From: an archaeon UBA168
GTDB lineage: Archaea; Thermoproteota; Thermoprotei_A; Marsarchaeales; UBA168
Reading direction: 5' to 3'
NCBI GenBank assembly: GCA_002507085.1
Contig: DAYW01000066.1
Span: forward strand, 24,754 to 30,673
Length of the DNA: 5,920 nucleotides
Within the stretch, counting starts at the first letter, position 1. Each line of letters begins with the position of its first letter. Made by a program: the position numbers and the translations under genes. Positions 1-5,916 of this stretch are shown here, piece after piece. The notes beneath the pieces are model-generated. The model had not been told where the DNA came from. It ran no database searches and saw only the letters and a program-made list of their open reading frames with translations.

Positions 1-597
1 GCACTTCTGCGAGGCCGTTATCATGGCATCAATGCCCCACCTATCGACCTCGACCCTGTCGCCGCCGACGGAAGTAACGCCATCGACTATCGATATGGCC
101 CCACCTTTGTTGACTTCCTGCATTATCTCGTCCATGGGATTTAGCACGCCAGTTGAGGTCTCGTTATGCACGAGGGTGACGAAGTCAAACTCTTTTCCTT
201 CAAGCGCTTTTTTAACGTCATCGCCCGTTATGGCCTTTCCCCAATCCTTGAAATAAGGGGTTACGTTGTCGGAGTAGTACTTGGATATGTCGTAAAGCCT
301 TTCGGAAAAGACCCCGTTGACAAAGCTGAGCACCTTGGACTCGCGCTTAACCAGCGAAGAAATCGCCGAGTCCATGGCAGCCGTGCCCGACCCCGTTATA
401 GGGACGGTAAGGTTTTCGGTCCCCTCAAGATTGGAGACAGATTTGGTCACGAAGTTCAGCGAGTCTATGAAGCTCTTCTCGCGATGGTATCTAACAGGAG
501 TTGATAGCGCCCTCAGCACGCGAGGATGCAGCTTTACGGGACCTGGAGTCAGCAGCAGTAGGTCATCATCATCGTATTTCAACTTGATGTTTTGCAT
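1..597 (-). CDS. Class V PLP-dependent aminotransferase (alanine-glyoxylate / serine-pyruvate type), N-terminal part
   Basis: This is the first 199 codons of a class V (fold type I) aminotransferase; the rest lies beyond base 1. Such enzymes move an amino group between an amino acid (alanine, serine or phosphoserine) and a keto acid such as glyoxylate or pyruvate in the cytoplasm. Visible signatures in order: TPGPV at residues 17-21, the cofactor-phosphate loop GSGTAAM at 69-75, HNETSTG at 144-150, VDGVTSVGG at 171-179 (D172 would contact the PLP ring nitrogen), and ITASQKC at 193-199, where K198 is the expected PLP Schiff-base lysine. The ATG at 597 puts TPGPV at the usual distance from the N terminus, and a TATA-like CTTTTAAGG lies about 28 bases upstream, suggesting a leaderless mRNA. 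The family assignment is firm. The substrate is not: serine-glyoxylate, alanine-glyoxylate or a phosphoserine aminotransferase-like role are all possible. It is transcribed divergently from the FKBP gene. Confidence 0.9.
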   Translation of the reverse strand, partial: MQNIKLKYDDDDLLLLTPGPVKLHPRVLRALSTPVRYHREKSFIDSLNFVTKSVSNLEGTENLTVPITGSGTAAMDSAISSLVKRESKVLSFVNGVFSERLYDISKYYSDNVTPYFKDWGKAITGDDVKKALEGKEFDFVTLVHNETSTGVLNPMDEIMQEVNKGGAISIVDGVTSVGGDRVEVDRWGIDAMITASQKC

Positions 598-620
598 CTG
601 GAGCCAATTTAGCTTTTCGT

Positions 621-631
621 CCCTTAAAAGC
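621..631 (-). promoter_or_regulatory. TATA-like element of the aminotransferase gene
   Basis: Read on the minus strand this is GCTTTTAAGGG, an archaeal TATA-box-like sequence. Its centre (about 625.5) is 28-29 bases before the ATG at 597, so transcription would begin at or within a few bases of the start codon. No Shine-Dalgarno-like sequence precedes the ATG, which fits a leaderless transcript. This is inferred from spacing and composition only. Confidence 0.5.
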
Positions 632-645
632 GAAGAGAATAAAGG
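631..645 (+). promoter_or_regulatory. Purine-rich BRE plus TATA-like element of the FKBP gene
   Basis: CGAAGAGAATAAAGG combines a purine-rich stretch of the kind expected for a TFB recognition element with a weak TATA-like AATAAAG centred near 641. The centre is 27 bases before the TTG at 668, again the spacing of a leaderless archaeal promoter. It backs onto the aminotransferase promoter, with only about 15 bases between the two TATA centres. The TATA match is weaker than that of the opposite promoter. Confidence 0.4.
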
Positions 646-667
646 CAAGTATCATATAACATATGCA

Positions 668-1561
668 TTGCCATTTGAAGACGGATCGTTCATATATGTG
701 GACTATACCACGAAGAACAAGGACGACGGAAAAGTGTTCGAGACGACGGTGGAAGAAGTGGCTAAATCAGCGGGGATCTACAGAGAAGGGGACATTTATG
801 GCCCTCGTCTGGTGGTCTTAGGCCAAGGCTGGGTAACAAAGGGATTCGAAGAGGCACTCAGGAACGCTGAGCTGGGCAAGGAAGCAAGCGTAGAAGTGCC
901 CTACGACAAGGGATACGGCCCAAGAGATCCAAGAAAGGAGAGACACTACTCCATGAGAGCGTTTGAAAAAGGCGAGCCTCCAAGGGTGGGTGCACTAGTC
1001 GAGGTCAACGGCGAGGTTGGAACCGTTCTGAGCGTCGGAGGGGGAAGGGTCCTAATAGACTTCAACGATCCGAGGGCTGGTAAAACGCTTGTCTACGACT
1101 TCGTGGTCAGGGAAAAACTTGAGAAGGACGAAGACAAGATCAAGGCGCTCGTTCATAGGAGATTTCCAGGACTTAAGAGGGATGACATAGTTGTTGTTGT
1201 GGATAAAAACTCATGCACGGTTCAGTTGCCGGAGAGCGCCAACCTAATGGAGAACGCTCCCTATTATAAGGCGGCTGCGGCCAGAGACATAAACAAGTAC
1301 TTCCCAAGCGTCTACGTCATCCACTTCGTGGACACGTACATGTTCAAAGCGCCGCAGCAACCCGCTCAACAGGCGCAAGCCTCTTCGCAGCAAGGCCAGG
1401 AAGCCGCGCCCGCCCAAGAGCCATCAAAGACCTCAGAGAGCTCTCAGGGGGAGCAGAAGAGCGAGGAGACGGGATCAGATGCCGCTCAAAGCCAGGGCAA
1501 GGAAGAGGCTCCAAAGCCAAAAAGAAGCAGGAAATCGGAATCCACGAAACCAGCGGCCTGA
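668..1561 (+). CDS. FKBP-type peptidyl-prolyl cis-trans isomerase with C-terminal domain and disordered tail
   Basis: This 297-residue protein belongs to the archaeal FKBP/SlyD-like family, which catalyses X-Pro isomerisation and acts as a cytoplasmic folding chaperone. The N-terminal strand FIYVDYTTK (8-16), GKVFETT (21-27) and GWVTKGFEEAL (54-64) form the split FKBP core. An inserted chaperone (IF) segment runs from about 80 to 130, and the core closes with DFNDPRAGKTLVYDF at 131-145. Residues 151-226 form an extra C-terminal domain known in longer archaeal members. Residues 227-297 are a Q/A/S/E/K-rich tail with no hydrophobic core residues. The frame is open upstream to an ATG at 317, but that stretch is antisense to the aminotransferase. 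I chose TTG 668 because the protein then begins MPFEDGSFIYVDY, as archaeal FKBPs do, and a TATA-like element sits 27 bases before it. No Shine-Dalgarno sequence is seen. NDPRAG deviates from the usual NHPLAG of this family. Confidence 0.88.
   Translation: MPFEDGSFIYVDYTTKNKDDGKVFETTVEEVAKSAGIYREGDIYGPRLVVLGQGWVTKGFEEALRNAELGKEASVEVPYDKGYGPRDPRKERHYSMRAFEKGEPPRVGALVEVNGEVGTVLSVGGGRVLIDFNDPRAGKTLVYDFVVREKLEKDEDKIKALVHRRFPGLKRDDIVVVVDKNSCTVQLPESANLMENAPYYKAAAARDINKYFPSVYVIHFVDTYMFKAPQQPAQQAQASSQQGQEAAPAQEPSKTSESSQGEQKSEETGSDAAQSQGKEEAPKPKRSRKSESTKPAA
1346..1561 (+). other. Low-complexity, probably disordered tail of the FKBP protein
   Basis: Residues 227-297 of the FKBP contain 13 Gln, 12 Ala, 12 Ser, 9 Glu and 8 Lys (54 of 71 residues) and no Leu, Ile, Val, Phe, Tyr or Trp. 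The first half is Q/A-rich (for example PQQPAQQAQASSQQGQ), the middle is acidic, and the end is basic (KPKRSRKSESTKPAA). The codons are varied, so this is not a simple nucleotide repeat. It is likely unstructured; its role is unknown. Confidence 0.8.
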
Positions 1562-1578
1562 GGCCATTTGATTGGTGA

Positions 1579-1615
1579 GGGGCGACTCAGCCCCACAGAA
1601 TATAATGGGCTTTTT
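1579..1615 (+). terminator. Possible terminator after the FKBP gene (hairpin and T-run)
   Basis: GGGGC (1579-1583) and GCCCC (1590-1594) can pair around a six-base loop, 17 bases after the FKBP stop. A five-T run follows at 1611-1615, inside a second weak inverted pair (GGGC 1607-1610 with GCCC 1619-1622). Archaeal termination depends mainly on T-runs, so the T5 is the relevant element; the hairpin is too far from it (16 bases) for a classical intrinsic terminator. The case is weak. Confidence 0.3.
1598..1607 (+). promoter_or_regulatory. Candidate distal TATA box for cysS
   Basis: GAATATAATG is a good archaeal TATA-like sequence centred near 1602.5. Transcription would start near 1629, giving an approximately 37-base leader that contains the GGTGA ribosome binding site before the ATG at 1666. 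Of the two candidates this one agrees best with that binding site being used. Confidence 0.4.
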
Positions 1616-1628
1616 GACGCCCTCAGGA

Positions 1629-1637
1629 CTTAAAAGG
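1629..1637 (+). promoter_or_regulatory. Candidate proximal TATA box for cysS
   Basis: CTTAAAAGG closely resembles the CTTTTAAGG in front of the aminotransferase. Its centre (1633) is 33 bases before the ATG at 1666, so the transcript would begin near 1659 with a leader of only about 7 bases, leaving most of GGTGA out of the mRNA. It therefore competes with the distal candidate, or both may be used. Confidence 0.35.
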
Positions 1638-1653
1638 TTAGAGATGTGCTTTG

Positions 1654-1658
1654 GGTGA
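1654..1658 (+). promoter_or_regulatory. Ribosome binding site GGTGA deciding the cysS start
   Basis: GGTGA matches the archaeal anti-Shine-Dalgarno end of 16S rRNA and lies 7 bases before ATG 1666. It would lie inside the coding sequence if the in-frame TTG at 1651 were the start, so it favours the ATG. Confidence 0.55.
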
Positions 1659-1665
1659 AACCGAC

Positions 1666-3111
1666 ATGCAGGTTCGCATATTTGACACGATGACCAGGGC
1701 GAAGATCCCGGTTCCCAATAAAGAGGGAAGGGTGGGCATATACGTGTGCGGGCTTACCGTATACGATAGGCCGCACTTAGGCCATGCGAGGGTTTTCGTG
1801 GTCTTTGACGTTTTTAGGCGCGTGCTGGCAAAGAACGGATACTCCGTGAAGTACGTGCAAAACTTCACCGATGTTGACGATCGCATAATAGCCAAAGCTC
1901 GCGAACTTGGGGTGTCTGCGGAGGCAGTCGCAGATAAGTACATAGCGCTTTACTTCGAAGACATGCACAAGCTCAACGTCATGGACGCAGACGTTTATCC
2001 CCGCGCCACTCAGCACGTAAGAGAAATAGAGGACCTCATATCAAAGATAGAGCAAAGGGGATACGCTTACAAGACCTCCAGCGGAGTTTACTTCAGGGTC
2101 CAGAAGTTTCAAGGCTATGGCAAGCTTTCTCATCAATCGGTTGAAAACCTGAAAAAGGGGGCGAGAATTGAGCCTGATCCAGAAAAAGAGGACCCGCTGG
2201 ACTTCAGCCTTTGGAAGTTTTACAAAGGAGATCCAGCGGAACCGCACTGGGAATCTCCTTGGGGAGACGGAAGGCCGGGATGGCACATAGAGTGCTCTGC
2301 GATGTCCATGAAGTACCTCGATGAGATCGACGTGCACGGAGGTGGGGAGGACCTCATATTCCCGCATCACGAGAACGAGATCGCTCAGAGCGAATCAGCA
2401 ACCGGAAGGGCGTTTGCCCTTTCGTGGATGCACGTGGGCCTTCTAAACATAGGAGGAGAGAAGATGTCAAAATCTCTGAAGAACTTCATTACCATAGGCG
2501 ACGCCGTGGCCCGTTGGGGACCGAACTCGGTGAGGTTCTTCTTGCTTTTGGCTCCCTATCGCTCTCCCTTGACCTACACAGAAGAGCTCGTGGAGGCAGC
2601 GGCGAACAACTGGCTTCAGATAGAGGCATCTTATGCTGAGGCGCTTTGCCCAACTCCCGCATCGCATGGGCCTTCAAGCGACGAGCTTTCCGAAAGAGAA
2701 ATGGAATTTGAGCGCGATTTGCTTTCCCATCTTTCAGATGACCTTAACACGCCCATGGCCCTTTCAGATTTGAACGCCTGGTCCTCTTTTGTGAGCAAAT
2801 TGGCCTCCGCAAGGGATGGGCTTGCTGTTGAAGACGCCAAAGTCGTGAGGAAGGGCTATGAATTTGCCGCTGAGTTGCTGGGATTTACGCTGCCCAAAGC
2901 CGATGAAAGACATCGCGATCTTGTTGAGCAGCGCTTTATCCTGCGCCAGAAGAAGCAGTTCGCCGAGGCCGACAAGATCAGGCAGGCGCTGTGGAACGAG
3001 AACGTGATCTTGATAGATCATAAAGATCACACCGTTTGGTTCAAAAGCTCGGTTCCCAATGCCGTTCGCAGAATAGCCAAGCTTGGCGAGCCAAGCAAAC
3101 CGAAAACTTAA
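1666..3111 (+). CDS. cysS: Cysteine--tRNA ligase (cysteinyl-tRNA synthetase)
   Basis: This 481-residue class Ia aminoacyl-tRNA synthetase activates cysteine with ATP and loads it onto tRNA-Cys in the cytoplasm. The Rossmann catalytic domain opens with YVCGLTVYDRPHLGHAR: C28 is a zinc ligand and HLGH (37-40) is the HIGH motif. NFTDVDD follows, then GWHIECSAM (C210, second zinc ligand), the PHHENEIAQ block at 233-241 (His and Glu zinc ligands) and KMSKS at 266-270. The helical DALR-type domain starts near 330, with DDLNTPMAL as its family signature, and the C-terminal region ends with the FAEADKIR anticodon-side motif. Length and all catalytic motifs are those of a complete, functional enzyme. 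A TTG at 1651 would add five residues (MGETD); ATG 1666 is preferred because GGTGA precedes it and MQVRIFDT matches the family start. The organism therefore charges tRNA-Cys directly rather than relying only on the SepRS route. No terminator is seen before the next gene. Confidence 0.97.
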   Translation: MQVRIFDTMTRAKIPVPNKEGRVGIYVCGLTVYDRPHLGHARVFVVFDVFRRVLAKNGYSVKYVQNFTDVDDRIIAKARELGVSAEAVADKYIALYFEDMHKLNVMDADVYPRATQHVREIEDLISKIEQRGYAYKTSSGVYFRVQKFQGYGKLSHQSVENLKKGARIEPDPEKEDPLDFSLWKFYKGDPAEPHWESPWGDGRPGWHIECSAMSMKYLDEIDVHGGGEDLIFPHHENEIAQSESATGRAFALSWMHVGLLNIGGEKMSKSLKNFITIGDAVARWGPNSVRFFLLLAPYRSPLTYTEELVEAAANNWLQIEASYAEALCPTPASHGPSSDELSEREMEFERDLLSHLSDDLNTPMALSDLNAWSSFVSKLASARDGLAVEDAKVVRKGYEFAAELLGFTLPKADERHRDLVEQRFILRQKKQFAEADKIRQALWNENVILIDHKDHTVWFKSSVPNAVRRIAKLGEPSKPKT

Positions 3112-3114
3112 TAG
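3107..3114 (+). promoter_or_regulatory. Possible TATA-like element overlapping the cysS stop
   Basis: CTTAATAG, centred near 3110.5 and spanning the cysS TAA, lies 26-27 bases before the TTG of the small membrane gene, which would make that gene leaderless from its own promoter. A second AT-rich patch, GATTTAAG (3116-3123), is only about 17 bases from the TTG and is less well placed for it. Readthrough from cysS is equally likely. Confidence 0.25.
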
Positions 3115-3136
3115 CGATTTAAGAAAGGGCACTGAG

Positions 3137-3238
3137 TTGTCGATTAGCCTGATTATCAACATCGGCTATTACCTTGCCTTTGCGGTTATAGCCTTGGCGC
3201 TGATTTACATAATGCTCTCTGAAAGAAGAAGGCATTGA
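3137..3238 (+). CDS. Small single-span membrane peptide (33 residues), function unknown
   Basis: A TTG-started frame encodes 33 residues beginning MSISLIINIGYYLAF, followed by an almost unbroken hydrophobic stretch and ending LSERRRH. Residues 4-27 form one clear transmembrane helix, and the basic end predicts the C terminus on the cytoplasmic side. It fills nearly all of the space between cysS (25 bases upstream) and the helicase, and its TGA overlaps the helicase TTG by four bases (TTGA), the arrangement of translationally coupled genes. I do not recognise a family. It could be a small subunit of a membrane complex, or a leader peptide whose translation sets helicase expression. There is no strong Shine-Dalgarno sequence; TTG is the only usual start codon in this frame that gives the full span. 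A chance hydrophobic frame cannot be excluded without homologues. Confidence 0.55.
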   Translation: MSISLIINIGYYLAFAVIALALIYIMLSERRRH

Positions 3239-5916
3239 AGCAAAAAATGTTGGCCGATTTTTTATCAGAGAAGACCGCGGCTGTGCTGAAGGAGCTTGGG
3301 TACAGCGAGAATAACGCGGTTCAGCAGCTTGCCATCCCCCTCATAAACTCGGGCCAAAACGTGCTAGTTATAGCGCCCACGGGAAGCGGGAAGACAGAGG
3401 CGGCCATGTTTCCCTTGATGGATAAGATGCTAAGGGATAGCTCTTCAACGCTGATTTACATCACCCCGCTCAGGTCGCTTAACCGGGACATCCTGCTGAG
3501 GCTCAGGAGGCTGGGCAAAGCGCTTGGCTTAAGCGTAGCACTCAGGCACGGCGATACCACGAGTTGGGAGAAGAGCAAGATCAGCAAGAATCCGCCAAGG
3601 GTTATGATAACTACTCCTGAATCCCTTGAGGGTCTCCTGATAAGTCCTTCCCTTCAGGGTTTTATCAAAAACGTTAGGGCCGTGGTCATAGATGAGTGCC
3701 AGGAGGTTACGAACAATAAGAGGGGAATAGCGCTTTCATACGCTCTTGAAAGGCTCTGCGAAAAAGCCGGCGAGTTCCAAAGGGTAGCTCTTTCGGCCTT
3801 TACCTCCGATCCGGAGGCGGTTGCCCGCTCTGCGTTTGGCAAAAGAGCCTACAAGACGGTAGAGCTGAAGGCCGTTAGACCGACCGAGCTAACCGTGAAG
3901 CTCGTGCCAAAGGAGAACGAGCTCAAAGAGCTGGCCTCGATAATCAGCGGGTCATCATCGGTTTTGCTCTTCACGAACACCAGGGAGACCGCAGAATGGC
4001 TAGGAAGGAGGCTGGGCGAGGTCGTTGACGTTGGCGTTCATCACGGTTCTCTTTCGAGGGAGATAAGGGAGGAGCTGGAGCGCGAGTTCAAGACGGGATC
4101 AAAAAAGGCCTTGGTATGCACTTCGTCCCTTGAGCTCGGCATAGACATAGGAAGGATAGATACCGTAATACAGTATCGTTCTCCCAGAAGGGTAGAGGCC
4201 CTGTTGCAGAGGATTGGAAGGGCTGGTCACAGAGAGGGAGGAGTGGCCAGGGGATATGTGGTCACGGACGATGTTTTGGATTACTTAGAGAGTTTGGTGA
4301 TATCGAGAAGGGCGCTTGCTGGCCATGCCGAAAAGTTCACCTCGCCTCCCGCGGGACTTGACGTTTTGGTTCATGAGATAGTCGGTCTGTTGCTTGACAT
4401 GAACAGGGTCACGGCAGACGATGTTAAGAGGGTATTTTCTCGCTCATGGTATTTCAGCGCAAGCGACGAAGACCTAGAGCAGGTCTTCAGCGCTCTGCAA
4501 CGCCTGAGGGCGCTCAGGTACGCGAGGGGAATCGCAAGGAAAACGCTGATGACGAGGAAGTACTACGCCCTTCACGTGTCCATGATACCCAGCGGCTTCG
4601 AGTACAGCGCGATGCAGTCCAGCGATAAAAAGGAGCTTGGAAGCTTCGATCGGGAATTCGTGATAGCTCACTGCCAAGCTGGCTCGTTGGTGCGGCTTGC
4701 CGGAAGGGATTGGAGGGTTGACTCCGTGGATTACGACAGGATGCAGGTCTGGCTCTCGCCGGCATCGTCTTTTGGACTTATTCCCTCCTGGGAAGGAGAG
4801 CTGATACCCGTTGACCGCGACGTGGCGCGGGAAGTGGCTGCCTTAAATGGCTTTGGCCCCGACCTCAAGGCCTTAACCGATGCCTCATCGGTCCTGGAGG
4901 CAGAAAACCAGCTCAAGGAGACTCCGGCTCCTGGTCTGGCCCTTGTGTTCTCGGGTTCCTCTGTAGGAGACAGGTTTGGCATTACGCTGTTTTCCCCGTT
5001 CGGGACCAAGGTGAACATGGCGCTTGGCATAGCCCTTTCAAGATACCTCGAGGAAAACGGCGTGCCGGCAACGTTCTCAAGGGATCAATACAAGGTTGTG
5101 CTGGAGACAAGCCTTCCCGTGAGCAACGATTTGCTGCAGGGCTTCTTCAAAAAAAGCGCGGACGAGGTTCGGACGCTTTACCTAAACGGTCTGCTTTCCT
5201 CTCCCCTCTACTTGAGTAGGCTCCTCAGGGTTTGCTTGAGAATTGGTCTCATCGACAACAAGACCTCACCTGGGCAGGCTCTTCTGAGGAAGATAGCTGA
5301 CGCCTGGAGCGGTACTTGGGTAGAAAGGGAGACGGTTTCCGAGATAAACTCAGACGATGCCGATGTTGATGGCCTCCTTCAGCTCCTCTCAGACGTGAAG
5401 CAAGGGAAGGTTCCAGTGGTCTTTTCTGAAGATCAGAAGGGCGTGTTCTTCGTGGAAAGGCGTTACAACGACCTCGCGACGACCCTAGATGCCGTGAACA
5501 ATCGCCTGCTGAGCAGTGAAGTTAAGCTTGTTTGCCTCAGCTGCGGGTGGGAAAACGTTTACAAGGTGCAGGACCTGCCAGAGAAAATCGCGTGCCCAAA
5601 GTGCGGTTCTATGATGGTGGGATGCGTGGGCCCGCGCGCTAGGACTGAGGGCCTTGTAAAAAAGGTCAGAAACGGAAGAAAGCTTTCCCCAGAGGAGAAA
5701 AGCCTTGCAAATGAGCTCATGAGGTCAAGCAACTTGATATCGCAACGGGGAAGGTACGCGGCTTACGTCCTTGCGGGAAGGGGCATTGGGCCAGACGTTG
5801 CCCTCAGGATACTCAACTCGTTTCCAAGGCTTTCTTGGCCTCCAAAGGAGCTTGTAACGCACGTGATAAAAGCCGAAGCCGACTTCAACCGCACGCATAT
5901 GTTTTGGGATAGCTAG
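3235..5916 (+). CDS. lhr: Lhr-like superfamily 2 DNA/RNA helicase (archaeal, four-cysteine C-terminal motif)
   Basis: This 893-residue protein is a large SF2 helicase of the Lhr family, whose studied members are ATP-driven 3'-5' translocases acting on DNA or RNA-DNA duplexes and are linked to repair or RNA processing. RecA domain 1 carries Walker A APTGSGKT (47-54), TPLRSL (77-82), RHGD (104-107), TTPES (126-130), motif II DECQ (153-156) and motif III SAF (187-189). RecA domain 2 carries LLFTNTRETAEWL (IV), TSSLELGIDIG (V, 296-306) and QRIGRAGHR (VI, 325-333). A winged-helix region follows, then the Lhr-specific domain with LGSFDREFV (468-476) and GRDWRV (490-495). A CxxC-16-CxxC motif (C767, C770, C787, C790) probably binds zinc. 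Motifs II and III deviate from DExH and SAT. The start is TTG 3235, overlapping the upstream TGA; ATG 3247 (MLADFLSEK) is a plausible alternative and would lose four residues. The gene is complete, ending at TAG four bases before the window edge. Confidence 0.9.
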   Translation: MKQKMLADFLSEKTAAVLKELGYSENNAVQQLAIPLINSGQNVLVIAPTGSGKTEAAMFPLMDKMLRDSSSTLIYITPLRSLNRDILLRLRRLGKALGLSVALRHGDTTSWEKSKISKNPPRVMITTPESLEGLLISPSLQGFIKNVRAVVIDECQEVTNNKRGIALSYALERLCEKAGEFQRVALSAFTSDPEAVARSAFGKRAYKTVELKAVRPTELTVKLVPKENELKELASIISGSSSVLLFTNTRETAEWLGRRLGEVVDVGVHHGSLSREIREELEREFKTGSKKALVCTSSLELGIDIGRIDTVIQYRSPRRVEALLQRIGRAGHREGGVARGYVVTDDVLDYLESLVISRRALAGHAEKFTSPPAGLDVLVHEIVGLLLDMNRVTADDVKRVFSRSWYFSASDEDLEQVFSALQRLRALRYARGIARKTLMTRKYYALHVSMIPSGFEYSAMQSSDKKELGSFDREFVIAHCQAGSLVRLAGRDWRVDSVDYDRMQVWLSPASSFGLIPSWEGELIPVDRDVAREVAALNGFGPDLKALTDASSVLEAENQLKETPAPGLALVFSGSSVGDRFGITLFSPFGTKVNMALGIALSRYLEENGVPATFSRDQYKVVLETSLPVSNDLLQGFFKKSADEVRTLYLNGLLSSPLYLSRLLRVCLRIGLIDNKTSPGQALLRKIADAWSGTWVERETVSEINSDDADVDGLLQLLSDVKQGKVPVVFSEDQKGVFFVERRYNDLATTLDAVNNRLLSSEVKLVCLSCGWENVYKVQDLPEKIACPKCGSMMVGCVGPRARTEGLVKKVRNGRKLSPEEKSLANELMRSSNLISQRGRYAAYVLAGRGIGPDVALRILNSFPRLSWPPKELVTHVIKAEADFNRTHMFWDS
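5533..5611 (+). other. Four-cysteine (probable zinc) motif within the helicase
   Basis: CLSCG (C767, C770) and CPKCG (C787, C790) form a treble-clef-like or zinc-ribbon-like pair of knuckles. A fifth cysteine, C797, lies just after. All four cysteines are intact, so metal binding is expected. It separates the Lhr-specific domain from a helical C-terminal region of about 100 residues. Confidence 0.75.

Noticed and set aside
23..504. Two plus-strand reading frames at 23-256 and 166-504
   Set aside because: Both are antisense shadows of the aminotransferase gene; their translations have no recognisable domain and are Ser/Pro/Thr- or Arg-rich, as shadows often are.
317..667. Upstream extension of the FKBP frame to an ATG at 317
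   Set aside because: The added 117 residues show no FKBP similarity and lie antisense to a well-supported aminotransferase carrying all its PLP-fold motifs; the family N terminus begins at the TTG at 668.
1579..1665. Riboswitch or T-box-like leader in front of cysS
   Set aside because: The gap is too short, only a five-base stem is visible, and T-box control is a bacterial system; no specifier or T-box sequence is present.
1638..3162. Several minus-strand frames opposite cysS, including 132 residues at 2764-3162
   Set aside because: They lie opposite conserved cysS coding sequence, have no motifs and no promoter-like context, so they are shadow frames.
3137..3238. Identification of the small peptide as an Ost4-like or SecE/Sec61-beta-like subunit
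   Set aside because: It shares only small size and one hydrophobic helix with these; no specific residues match, and the Sec subunits are longer.
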